Below, piece by piece: positions 25,072 to 33,334 of a stretch of DNA of 64,000 nucleotides. Origin of the DNA: CAYMBP01 sp964388745 (GTDB taxonomy: Bacteria; Babelota; Babeliae; Babelales; RVW-14). The notes under the pieces are model-generated. The model saw nothing but the letters and a program-made list of their open reading frames with translations. It had not been told where the DNA came from and did not search any database. The translations under genes and the position numbers were made by a program. The stretch spans positions 9,248 through 73,247 of the forward strand of contig CAYMBP010000003.1 of assembly GCA_964388745.1 (NCBI GenBank), read 5' to 3'. Numbering within the stretch: position 1 is the stretch's first letter; the number at the start of each line of letters is the position of its first letter.

Positions 25072-25923
25072 AATTGACCAAACGGACCAGCCACGCCTAC
25101 GCAAATACAATGCAAAATGATGTGGGCTGCCATGATAAAAAGGAATTCCAAGATAACTTCTAATAATAATTAAAGAAGCTACCTCAATTAATGGAATCGC
25201 TAAAACAACAGCAGGGGTATAATAAGCATCAAAAGAACAACTGCTCCAAGGAAGAAGCATGGGGATAGCAGACAAAACCCCTCCAATAAACAACGCCCCA
25301 GCATCACCAAGATAAATCTTAGCAGGCGGCTTGTTGTACATCAAAAAACCAAGAAGCGCAGCAAAAAAAGATATCATCAATAAACTTACTGTATATTCCT
25401 TCAAGAAGAATGCTATCAACAAAAAAACGAAGCTCGCAACAAGAGCTGTTATCGTAGATAAGCCATCCATTATATCAATAAGGTTAAACGCATTAATAAC
25501 AGAAAGCATCCAAAATGCAGAAAAAAACAAATTTGCAGTAGATGAAAAAAAAACAGACTTAAGGGCAAACCCTCCTCTTAAAAAACAAATAACAGCAATA
25601 ATTTGCCCAATAAATTTTTGACCAGCAGATAGCACTAAAAGATCATCAATTAGACCAACAAAAAGCAAAAGCGTAGAACCAAGAAGCATCCATAACACTT
25701 TATTCTCACAGGGATAAGCAAGAGCTAGTGGAATCATAAAAGAAATATAAACAACCACACCTCCAAGATAAGGAACTGGCTGATCATGTTGCTTGAGACT
25801 ACCATCCGGAACATCAACGACCTTTCTTTTAAGCGCAGCAGCAATAATAAACGGCGTTAATATAAGCGAAAATATCAATGACGCACCAAAACAAAAAAGG
25901 TGCTGAAGCGCCAATACAGACAT
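24910..25923 (-). CDS. Polyprenyl-phosphate sugar-1-phosphate transferase, MraY/WecA/TagO family
   Basis: The 337-residue polytopic enzyme would transfer a HexNAc-1-phosphate from UDP to undecaprenyl phosphate, starting a cell-envelope polymer. The start is typical of the WecA/TagO branch (KRKVVDVPDGSLKQHDQPVPYLGG), followed by LLLFVGLIDDLL with the Mg-binding Asp pair, NAFNLIDIMDGLST, KIYLGDAGALFIGG and the C-terminal loop SPHHFALYLRRRGWS. These features favour a WecA/TagO-type enzyme over MraY. About ten membrane helices are visible. It is downstream of lpxK in a leftward envelope/translation gene run. Its 3' end overlaps the WD40 gene. Confidence 0.88.
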   Translation of the reverse strand: MSVLALQHLFCFGASLIFSLILTPFIIAAALKRKVVDVPDGSLKQHDQPVPYLGGVVVYISFMIPLALAYPCENKVLWMLLGSTLLLFVGLIDDLLVLSAGQKFIGQIIAVICFLRGGFALKSVFFSSTANLFFSAFWMLSVINAFNLIDIMDGLSTITALVASFVFLLIAFFLKEYTVSLLMISFFAALLGFLMYNKPPAKIYLGDAGALFIGGVLSAIPMLLPWSSCSFDAYYTPAVVLAIPLIEVASLIIIRSYLGIPFYHGSPHHFALYLRRRGWSVWSILTFVIIKGLMLGIIAGLFLFGYLNLVGLALSLAGFLLAWCCIVFYGNFFWRMP

Positions 25924-25952
25924 CTCTCTCCTTTCCAGATATTTCTCTTTTT

Positions 25953-27104
25953 TTAATTAAGCGTAACGCGACTCCTTAATGCCTCTTTAAAGGTACTATA
26001 CTCCTCTAAGCTTAAAAATTCAAACTCTATCTGAACAATATACCACTCAATTCCAGCAGGCTGCAATTCAAGCTGCTCAAAAAAAGGTTTAAGCTTACTC
26101 CAATCCTTTTCTGTTGTTACTATACCGCAAGAACGAGCAGTCTTTGCGTTATTGATAATATTATGATAATCATCTCTTGTATAGTTATAATGATCAGAAT
26201 ATTGAGTGTATCCGGCTAGACTCCCACTTACTTCTTTGACTGTCTGAATAAATTGACCAAATGACCCAATACCTGCAACCGCAAAAAGCGGAATCTTTAA
26301 AGCATTAATATCAACAGGATTTCCTGCACCAGAAACAATCTTTTTTACCTTGTGCCGCCCCCTAACAACAACTTGCTTAGAAGAAAAAATAGTATCTTTT
26401 AGCTGCTGGATACCTTTTGAACATGCCTTATCTGCATGAGTAAGAACAATAATGTGAGCCCGAGAAATATCTTTTTCTCTCAATTTTCCAGCTGGAAAAC
26501 AATGCCCATTTTCAAATGGATGCCGCGCATCTAACAATAAAATTTCACAGTCTTTTTTCAATTCATGATTTTGATATGCATCATCAAGAACAACGAAGCT
26601 GCCCATAGACAAGTTTGAAACCTTAGTTAACAAAAGAAGAGCCTTGCGCCGAGAAGATCCAACAACCACTGTGTTTTTTGTCAGTCGAGCAAGCATGTGT
26701 GCTTCATCACCACAAACACTTGCAGGAACCAGTGGGCCAAGTCCATCACTTACAAGCAAACTATTTCCCCTTCTGATAGCACTCCCACCATAACCCCTAC
26801 AAATAAAAGCCAATGGAGAAACAAGATCATGTGCTAAAAATTGACAAAAGAGCGTTTTCCCAGTTCCGCCAACAGCTATGTTGCCAACACTTATCACAAA
26901 GCAATTTTTAACAGTTTTCACCGAACGCTTTTTGCGCCAAGCTTGATTTAACCTGAAGACAACCATGTAAAAAAATTCAGCAACAACTAATACAGCAAAG
27001 GCGATCTTGCCAATAAAGGAATTAGTCTTTTTTTTATTAGCCAAAACAAGGCCCTCCCATAAGGAAAGGGCTTTTCTCAGGCATTTTTTAGCTAAAAACT
27101 TCAT
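25953..27104 (-). CDS. lpxK: Tetraacyldisaccharide 4'-kinase
   Basis: LpxK phosphorylates the 4' position of the lipid A disaccharide at the inner membrane. The 383-residue protein has an N-terminal membrane helix, the P-loop SVGNIAVGGTGKT, the segment FICRGYGGSAIRRG, and the catalytic region VLDDAYQNHELKKDCEILLLD followed by ENGHCFPAGKLRE. The C-terminal GIVTTEKDWSKLKP is also typical. Its presence shows that the organism makes a lipid A outer membrane. It begins eight bases after the infB stop. Confidence 0.95.
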   Translation of the reverse strand: MKFLAKKCLRKALSLWEGLVLANKKKTNSFIGKIAFAVLVVAEFFYMVVFRLNQAWRKKRSVKTVKNCFVISVGNIAVGGTGKTLFCQFLAHDLVSPLAFICRGYGGSAIRRGNSLLVSDGLGPLVPASVCGDEAHMLARLTKNTVVVGSSRRKALLLLTKVSNLSMGSFVVLDDAYQNHELKKDCEILLLDARHPFENGHCFPAGKLREKDISRAHIIVLTHADKACSKGIQQLKDTIFSSKQVVVRGRHKVKKIVSGAGNPVDINALKIPLFAVAGIGSFGQFIQTVKEVSGSLAGYTQYSDHYNYTRDDYHNIINNAKTARSCGIVTTEKDWSKLKPFFEQLELQPAGIEWYIVQIEFEFLSLEEYSTFKEALRSRVTLN

Positions 27105-27112
27105 CTATGTTT

Positions 27113-29398
27113 TTATGTTGGCTCTTGCACAACTTCAATGTAACAAACAACAGAATCCCCTTCTTGCCAATCATGAAAAGACTCTGCTATAAAGCCACAC
27201 TCAAACCCGGCATGAACCTCTTTTACATGCTTCTTCTCTCGCTGCAAGCTGGTAATTTTAGAGTCACCAAGAACAACTCCATCTCGAACACACTCTACTT
27301 TGCACGGACGAGAAATGACTCCTTCCTGCATATAACATCCCGCAATAACGCCAAGTCCTTTAATATTAAAAACTTTGCGCACAACGGCTTTACCAACCTT
27401 GTTCCAAGACTTAACAGCTTCCCGCTTTGAAAGCAACAACTTCTCAAGAGTGTCAATAGCCTGATAAATAATGGCATATAAGTAAAACTGTTTATTTTTT
27501 TCACCTGCAAGAGTAATAGCATTCTTTTCTGCTTTCACATGCAAGCCAATCAACTCTGCACCAGTGTCAAATGCAAACTCAATATCACTCTCAACAATAT
27601 CTCCAATCCCGCTGCTCAGAATATTAATAGGGCAACCAATTTTTTTATGTTTTTTAACAAGCATGTCAATAGCACTTGAAAGAGCCTCAAGAGACCCACG
27701 AGTATCTGCCTTAACAACTAAATTAATTACTTTTTCAGAGCCAGCACCGATTTCAACTTGAGGACGAGAAGACAACTGACTATCTTGACGAAGAGGACCT
27801 GTCAAACGACCCTTGTTAGCCTTTGCCTTAAGATACCCATCTCGAGAGACAACCTCTAACCAATCGCCAATCGAAACAAAAGAATCAAAGCCGACAACTC
27901 GAACAGGGGTAGACACACCAACACGCTTTACCCTCTTGCCATGAGAATCAATAAGAAGTCGGACCTTACCTGATGCATCTCCACACACAAAGTAATCTCC
28001 AACGGAAAGCTTTCCAGACATGCACAAAACCGTTGCAACAGCTCCAAGACCACGCTCTTGATGAGACTCTAAAACAAACGCCTTTGCTGCAGCCCCAGGC
28101 TCCTCACAAAGCTCCATCAGTTGAGACTGAAGAACAAGCATTTCTAGCAAGTCGTCAACACCCTTACCCGTTTTTGCAGAAATAGGAACACAAACAACAT
28201 CTCCACCCCAATCCTCAGCCATAAGGCCGTGCTGCGCAAGCTGACGCTTTACACCCTCTAGGGCCGCAGGAGAGGACACTTTGTCTATTTTATTAATTGC
28301 AACAACAATAGGAACCTCTGCTTGCTGAGCATATTTAATTGCCTCAACAGTCTGCGGCTTTACACCATCATCAGCCGCAACAATAAGAACAACAATGTCT
28401 GTTACTCGAGTGCCTCGCTGACGAATATAAGAAAAAGCTTCATGACCAGGCGTGTCAAGAAAAACAATCTTGCCATGAGAACTATCAACCTCATACGCTC
28501 CTAAATGCTGAGTAATGCCACCTTTCTCCGAAGCTGCAACGCTCATATTTCGCACATAATCCAAAAATGTTGTTTTTCCGTGATCAACGTGCCCCATTAC
28601 AACAACAACTGGCCAGCGAGGACGAGTTGTTGATGATGTAGCAACCGCTGAACGAGCAACAAGCTTCGACTGACTCCCGCCTTGATGCTCATCAGCTCCA
28701 GGGCGCTCAACTTCTATATTAAAATCCTTCGCAAGCTGCTCAATAAGATCTGCCGAAACAGCATTGTTCCTATTACAAACAACGCCTTTTTTAAGAAGAG
28801 CAAAGATTACCTCTCCAACGCCCTTGCCTAAAAGCTCAGCTGTCAGGGAAAGAGGCAAGTCTTTTTCTACAACAATACTGGTAACGACCTCGGGCACAAC
28901 AACCTCAACTCCAGCTTTTTGGCGACGCCCCCGCTTTCCACCTCGACGCGCTTGAGAACGACCAGAACCTCGCCCGCCTTTGCGACTGACAAGCTTCTCT
29001 GCCCCTTTAACAGGGAGTCCAGCGCGAGAATCTCCCATTTGGGAGTTTATTTCATACTTAAGCAAATCGCTTTTTTCATCTTCTGCAACACGTTGTTTAT
29101 GCAAACCAGCACCTTCTGTTGTTGAACTCGACTGAGTTGATACGCCACTAACACTATTATCACCCAAGGACGAACGAGGCTCTTTTTTCTTTTCGCCCCC
29201 CTCTTTTCGCGCACTTTTTGCAGGTGATGCCTCTAATTCTTTTTTTTCTTCTTTCTTCGTAAAAGACTTTGCAACAGCAACGACTTCATCGGTCGCAACA
29301 ACCATGTGGCTGGAAACCGCGACACCTTTTTTCTTTAAAAGCGCCATAAAGTCTTTTGTTGTTAGCCCATAAAGCTTTGCTACCTCATAGACACGCAT
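27113..29398 (-). CDS. infB: Translation initiation factor IF-2
   Basis: IF-2 is the GTPase that brings initiator tRNA to the ribosome. The 761-residue product has an IF2-N start (MRVYEVAKLYGLTTKDFMALL), a basic Gly/Arg/Lys linker, a second IF2-N module, then the G domain with GHVDHGKTTFLDYVR (G1), GGITQHLGAYEV (G2), DTPGHEAF (G3) and NKID (G4) at about residues 265-380, and the C-terminal domains ending near SLQREKKHVKEV. It follows nusA by 30 bases, the order conserved in most bacteria; rbfA does not follow. Confidence 0.98.
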   Translation of the reverse strand: MRVYEVAKLYGLTTKDFMALLKKKGVAVSSHMVVATDEVVAVAKSFTKKEEKKELEASPAKSARKEGGEKKKEPRSSLGDNSVSGVSTQSSSTTEGAGLHKQRVAEDEKSDLLKYEINSQMGDSRAGLPVKGAEKLVSRKGGRGSGRSQARRGGKRGRRQKAGVEVVVPEVVTSIVVEKDLPLSLTAELLGKGVGEVIFALLKKGVVCNRNNAVSADLIEQLAKDFNIEVERPGADEHQGGSQSKLVARSAVATSSTTRPRWPVVVVMGHVDHGKTTFLDYVRNMSVAASEKGGITQHLGAYEVDSSHGKIVFLDTPGHEAFSYIRQRGTRVTDIVVLIVAADDGVKPQTVEAIKYAQQAEVPIVVAINKIDKVSSPAALEGVKRQLAQHGLMAEDWGGDVVCVPISAKTGKGVDDLLEMLVLQSQLMELCEEPGAAAKAFVLESHQERGLGAVATVLCMSGKLSVGDYFVCGDASGKVRLLIDSHGKRVKRVGVSTPVRVVGFDSFVSIGDWLEVVSRDGYLKAKANKGRLTGPLRQDSQLSSRPQVEIGAGSEKVINLVVKADTRGSLEALSSAIDMLVKKHKKIGCPINILSSGIGDIVESDIEFAFDTGAELIGLHVKAEKNAITLAGEKNKQFYLYAIIYQAIDTLEKLLLSKREAVKSWNKVGKAVVRKVFNIKGLGVIAGCYMQEGVISRPCKVECVRDGVVLGDSKITSLQREKKHVKEVHAGFECGFIAESFHDWQEGDSVVCYIEVVQEPT

Positions 29399-29428
29399 TC
29401 CCCCTCCTCTTGGTGATTGTCAATCGAT

Positions 29429-30502
29429 TTAATCATTCCGCTCCTCGCCATCAGAGCCCGCAAACAAGCCCTCACCTGCCTCAGGATGAGAAAAGTCTTG
29501 CAAGCGAATTTCTACACCAGTAAGTCGCGAAGCAAGCGCTACATTTTGACCAGATCGACCAATCGCATAGGAACGTTGATCTCGCGCAAGCCAAACCGTT
29601 GCCTTTCTGCTATCGCTAGAAAGCTCAACTTTATCTATTTCTGCGGGCTTTAGACTGTTTTTCACAAGCACCTCAAGAGCATCTGTCCACTCAATAAGGT
29701 CTATTTTTTCTTGGCCCAACTCTCGCAATATTGGCTTAATTCGGGCTCCGCCAACACCAACACACGTCCCCACAGGATCAATTTCTTTGCTCGATGAAAC
29801 GACAATAGCTTTTGATTTGTACCCAGGAGAGCGAACTATTTTTTTAATTTCAACAATTCCCTCAAAAACTTCTGGTATTTCAAGCGATATGAGCTTTTTA
29901 ACAAAATCAGCCGAAGCTCTGTCTAGAATGAGCTGATAGTCGCCCCGAACGAAAAGATTTACCTCTTTTAGCAAGGCCTTAACAGGATGCCCCACTCGAA
30001 GTGTTTCGCCGGGAACCAAATTGTCCTCTGGTAGGAGCGCTTGAGAATCACCAAGCTTAACAACAAAGCCTCCACGCTCGCGCTTATGGATCATGCCACC
30101 AATAATTTCGCCTTCACGATCCTTATATTCATCAAAAACAGCTTGCTGCTCAAGCTCTCTAATGCTTGCAGCAATCAATTGCCGAGCGGAGGAAATCTCA
30201 ACGCGACCAACTGTTCCATCAAAAGGAACCTTTATCATGTCACCAAGACTAGCCTGGGGATCTATGGCCCGAGCTCTGCGTAAAGAAATTTCTCGACAAT
30301 CATCAGCAACAATTGTCGTTATTAGCTTGTGTGCAACGACCTCGATTTGGCCAGACCGCTTGTTAAATAAGGCGATAATGTCTGCATTTGGAAACTTTTT
30401 GGCATAAACGGATGCTACACCTTTGCACAAAATTTCAATTATTTTTTCTTTATCAAAGCCTTTTTCTTCAACAAGGCCTTCTATGACATTTTTTAGATCC
30501 AC
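29429..30502 (-). CDS. nusA: Transcription termination/antitermination factor NusA
   Basis: NusA binds RNA polymerase and nascent RNA. At 357 residues it has the N-terminal polymerase-binding domain, an S1 domain (GEIIGGMIHKRERGGFVVKL), and two KH domains (DPVGTCVGVGGARIKPILREL and SYAIGRSGQNVALASRLTG). It ends after the KH region, without the acidic repeats found in E. coli. The start is GTG with AAAGGA upstream. It is the first protein gene left of the putative origin. The rimP gene usually upstream of nusA is absent; the next 270 bases upstream carry no gene. Confidence 0.97.
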   Translation of the reverse strand: MDLKNVIEGLVEEKGFDKEKIIEILCKGVASVYAKKFPNADIIALFNKRSGQIEVVAHKLITTIVADDCREISLRRARAIDPQASLGDMIKVPFDGTVGRVEISSARQLIAASIRELEQQAVFDEYKDREGEIIGGMIHKRERGGFVVKLGDSQALLPEDNLVPGETLRVGHPVKALLKEVNLFVRGDYQLILDRASADFVKKLISLEIPEVFEGIVEIKKIVRSPGYKSKAIVVSSSKEIDPVGTCVGVGGARIKPILRELGQEKIDLIEWTDALEVLVKNSLKPAEIDKVELSSDSRKATVWLARDQRSYAIGRSGQNVALASRLTGVEIRLQDFSHPEAGEGLFAGSDGEERND

Positions 30503-30773
30503 AGTAACTTTATTCCTTTATCGTTCCGCCAGGGGCTGCAATACCGTAAGCAGGGGTTGGTGTTGAGGCGCTCAGCACAGCTCTAAGCACGTGAGCCAAT
30601 TAACAATGAACTTGATAACGCACTCTTAATTGTAGAGAAAAAACAAAAAAAGTGAAGCGTGGCATCATTTGCTTCCTAAAGACAGCCTCGCTGTTCTGCT
30701 TTGGGAACAATATTATCCTTATTATTATTTAATTATAATTTATAAAGTAATAATAATAAGGGACGCGGATTTT
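30503..30773. other. Non-coding stretch between nusA and the DnaA-box array, with AT-rich segment
   Basis: No supported gene lies here. Bases 30520-30600 are comparatively GC-rich and may form the nusA leader. From about 30710 to 30762 the sequence is nearly all A/T (TTATTATTATTTAATTATAA and similar), a good candidate for the DNA-unwinding element of the adjacent origin. Any nusA promoter must also lie in this interval, but I see no convincing -35/-10 pair. Confidence 0.6.
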
Positions 30774-30799
30774 TGTGGATAACTCTGGTTTTTCTCATT

Positions 30800-30922
30800 A
30801 AAACAGCCTCCTGGTGGCCTTATCGGCGATTTGAAAATTGTGGATAACTATGTGGATAACTTGTGGACAAGTGTGGATAACTTTTTGCTCGACCTCGAAA
30901 TCCGCCTCCAGAAGGCTGTTTT
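30800..30922. repeat. Inverted repeat flanking the central DnaA boxes
   Basis: AAAACAGCCTCCTGG at 30800-30814 matches the reverse complement of CCAGAAGGCTGTTTT at 30908-30922 at 14 of 15 positions. It encloses the boxes at 30839-30880, giving the origin a second level of symmetry. Confidence 0.75.
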
Positions 30923-30987
30923 CGTTGTATGTGGATAACTTTTGTCCATTGGGTGGGGTTATTCGCTTGTTTTGAATAGTTATCCAC

Positions 30988-31040
30988 ATAGTTATCCACA
31001 TAGTTATCCACAATTTGTGGATAACTATGTGGATAACTAT
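30988..31040. repeat. 26-base perfect inverted repeat made of DnaA boxes
   Basis: Bases 30988-31013 and 31015-31040 are exact reverse complements around one T. Each arm holds two DnaA boxes. The array could extrude a hairpin or bind DnaA from both directions. Confidence 0.9.
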
Positions 31041-31075
31041 AATAGGTTGGCGTATCACCCGAATTTAGGCTATTT

Positions 31076-31741
31076 TTAAGGTGCGAGCTGTTGAAGAAGG
31101 CTCATTATTTTTTGCACATCTTGCCATGTTAATTTTTTTGCTGATGGGTTGCGAAGAAGGTAAGCTGGATGGTAGGTTGGTATGACAGGTGTTTGTTTAT
31201 AATAAGAAAGCAAGCCACGAGCTTTTCCAATTTGAACATTTTCCCCTAAAAGGGCTTTTGTCGCGGGTGATCCAAGGGTGCAAATGACTTGTGGCTTGAT
31301 TATTTCTATTTCTTTAAAAAGCAAGGCGTTTGTGCATGTTGCTGCCTCATTAGGCAAGGGTGTTCTGTTTGATGGGGGACGACATTTTACTACGTTGGAT
31401 ATGTATACCTCTTCTCGTTGAAGTTCCATTGCTTGGATAATTTTATTAAGAAGCTTTCCTGCTCTACCAACAAAAGGCTCTCCCTTGAGGTCTTCATCTC
31501 GCCCAGGTCCTTCTCCTATAAACATTAATTGTGCATTTGAGTTACCAGTGCCAAATACAACCTGGCTTCTTCCCTGGTTAGCTAGGGGGCATTGTTGGCA
31601 TTTTTTATAGCGATTTTGAAGGGCTTTTAAGGCTTTGTCCTTTGCTTGGTTGTTGAGCTTGTTTGTTTGTCCAAGTAGCTCTTTTTGTTTCTTAAGCTGT
31701 GATAGCGGGCTAAAGAGTTCTCTGTTTTTTTCTTGAGTCAT
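31076..31741 (-). CDS. Uracil-DNA glycosylase, family 4 (iron-sulfur type)
   Basis: This enzyme removes uracil from DNA. The 221-residue protein carries the family 4 motifs: CQQCPLA with two Fe-S cysteines, IGEGPGRDEDLKGEPFVGRAG as motif 1 and 2 region, CRPPSNRTP and ICTLGSPATKALLG, then IPTYHPAYLLRNP with the catalytic-loop His. The other Fe-S cysteines are C in VVKCRPP and C in ATCTNAL. The gene is the first to the right of the origin and is read toward it. Coding composition is C/A-rich, as expected for a gene on the lagging strand. Confidence 0.93.
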   Translation of the reverse strand: MTQEKNRELFSPLSQLKKQKELLGQTNKLNNQAKDKALKALQNRYKKCQQCPLANQGRSQVVFGTGNSNAQLMFIGEGPGRDEDLKGEPFVGRAGKLLNKIIQAMELQREEVYISNVVKCRPPSNRTPLPNEAATCTNALLFKEIEIIKPQVICTLGSPATKALLGENVQIGKARGLLSYYKQTPVIPTYHPAYLLRNPSAKKLTWQDVQKIMSLLQQLAP

Positions 31742-31806
31742 AAACGGGGTGTTCCTTGTATTATGTTTTTGATTTTATTTTAGTTCTTTGAGGATAGGTT
31801 GTCGAA

Positions 31807-33258
31807 TCACTTCTTCTTTTTTTTAAGGTAGGTTGCAATGAGCTGGGGCCATTCATTTGTTGAGGCAAAGCTTGTTTTTTGATAAGACTTATGAATGTTC
31901 TTTTCTGGAAAATAAATTGAGAGTCCTTGCGCAAAAGGAAGGTTGATGCCTGATGCATTAGCAAGTATTGAATCTTGTAGTTCCCTGCGTGCATCATTGG
32001 CCAAAGTGCTTAGAGTAAGAAGGCTTTGTCTATCCATATTTTGCAATTCATTGCTTTTTGATTTCTCAAAGGCTTTTTTGCTGATGCTTGTAAGAAAGTG
32101 TAGGCAGTCGATATAGTCCCAATCACAAAATTCTGTTGTCTCTTCTTCGTTCCGCCTTATTTTTTTTATAAATGAGACATAGTCCTTATGTGTCTCCATA
32201 AGAGAGACGAGGTGTTGTGCAAAAAGCGAGAGTTTTTCTTCTGCTTTTTTAAAGTGCTCAAGCGATATTGCTGATTGGGTGTAGTCAGCCAGTTGATAGT
32301 CGTACTCTTCTGCATAGGCATGTACTGCGTGTTGGGCAAACTCTACAGGCAAAAACGTTTGAGATAAAAATGGGGATAAGAGCTTTTTGTAATTATAGCC
32401 ACTGCCTGGTTCAAGCTCTTCAGAGGCTACCATGTAGTTTGAAAACGGCTTAAGTTTTGATGCAATTTCTACCATTGCCATATGGCAAGCATCAAGAAGG
32501 ACGATGTCTACTTTTTTTCCTGCGAGCACTTCTTTGCTGATGCGCTCAAAGCATTGTTTGAGCTGTTGATTATCTATGTATTGCTCGTATGTGTCGTTAA
32601 ATCCTATTCCTCTTTTGATTGTTGATCTAAGGGTATTGCGATCAATTTGCATCATTCCAGTTTTTTCATTAAACGAAAAAAGAGCATCTCGATGTTCTTT
32701 ATAAATTTTACCCCAAATGCTTGGATCTTTTATGCCAGAGCCATGATTCCAGATGACAATTGCTTGATGTTTAGCCGGATGTGTTTCAATAGCCCATTGT
32801 ACAAAATTAAAAAGGCTTTTTGGAGTTCCACTAATTGCCTCTTCTCCCTCGAGTTCTTTTTCAATGATCGCCTTATTTTTTTCAAGATAAAATCGATTAG
32901 CCTCTTCTTCTCCGTACTCATCTAATTGTATTAGAATATTGCACGTAGGTGTTGACCCGACTTGTAGCATTTGGCGAAAATTTTTAAGAGCATATTTGTG
33001 TAGGTTGTTATTCGCGGCCATATAAACGATAAAATTCCACTCTTTAATTTTTTGCTTTGAAGTGTCGACGAGTTGCTCGTTGTTGTTGGGAATAGAGTCT
33101 GTCTGGTCCCGAAGAGCACTATTTTTGTTTTTTTGTGACATAGGCTTGCTGTGAAGCTTTTTTATTCTTTTCAGACATGGATTGCACAATGAGCTGTTTC
33201 GTCCGCTGAGATTTTGTGTAAAAAAAACAAAAAATAGTGCGCATATGATTGGATTCAT
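31807..33258 (-). CDS. Exported clostripain-family (C11) cysteine protease
   Basis: The 483-residue product has a signal-peptide-like N-terminus (IICALFFVFFTQNLSG). The peptidase core starts at WNFIVYMAANNNLHKYALKNF and contains the probable catalytic His in VIWNHGSGI and Cys in VLLDACHMAMVEIA. EELEPGSGYNY and SGINLPFAQGLSIYFPE follow, as in C11 proteases, which cleave after basic residues in characterised members. An exported protease in a host-dependent bacterium could process its own surface proteins or act on host proteins; which one is unknown. It lies between the uracil-DNA glycosylase and the ComEC N-terminal half on the same strand. Confidence 0.88.
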   Translation of the reverse strand: MNPIICALFFVFFTQNLSGRNSSLCNPCLKRIKKLHSKPMSQKNKNSALRDQTDSIPNNNEQLVDTSKQKIKEWNFIVYMAANNNLHKYALKNFRQMLQVGSTPTCNILIQLDEYGEEEANRFYLEKNKAIIEKELEGEEAISGTPKSLFNFVQWAIETHPAKHQAIVIWNHGSGIKDPSIWGKIYKEHRDALFSFNEKTGMMQIDRNTLRSTIKRGIGFNDTYEQYIDNQQLKQCFERISKEVLAGKKVDIVLLDACHMAMVEIASKLKPFSNYMVASEELEPGSGYNYKKLLSPFLSQTFLPVEFAQHAVHAYAEEYDYQLADYTQSAISLEHFKKAEEKLSLFAQHLVSLMETHKDYVSFIKKIRRNEEETTEFCDWDYIDCLHFLTSISKKAFEKSKSNELQNMDRQSLLTLSTLANDARRELQDSILANASGINLPFAQGLSIYFPEKNIHKSYQKTSFASTNEWPQLIATYLKKKKK

Positions 33259-33334
33259 CAGGCCACTCCTTTAGTCGTTACTTTCTAAGATTTTTTGATT
33301 ATTAATTTAGGCTACTACAAGCCTTTCAAAAACC

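Larger units (their letters stand above)
30774..31040. other. Putative chromosomal replication origin (oriC): DnaA-box array
   Basis: Ten perfect DnaA boxes (TTATCCACA on either strand) start at 30774, 30839, 30851, 30872, 30930, 30980, 30992, 31004, 31016 and 31028. A near match (TTGTCCACA) lies at 30862. The last five are spaced exactly 12 bases apart and switch orientation after the third. The AT-rich stretch at about 30710-30762 adjoins the array. The + strand changes from C/A-rich to G/T-rich across this point. Neither dnaA nor dnaN is nearby; gyrB is 7 kb to the right. Confidence 0.88.

Noticed and set aside
28919..29125. Open frame inside infB on the + strand
   Set aside because: It is antisense to the conserved IF-2 frame and has no family resemblance.
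30520..30600. A possible SRP RNA (4.5S) or other structured RNA in the GC-rich stretch upstream of nusA
   Set aside because: The conserved GGAAGGAAGCAGCC-type apical sequence of SRP RNA is absent on both strands, and no convincing long stem was found.
30798..31058. Two open frames across the DnaA-box array on the - strand (repeats of WITMWIT and DNYVDNYV)
   Set aside because: They are translations of the repeated TTATCCACA boxes, lack an RBS, and their repeats only reflect the DNA-level array.
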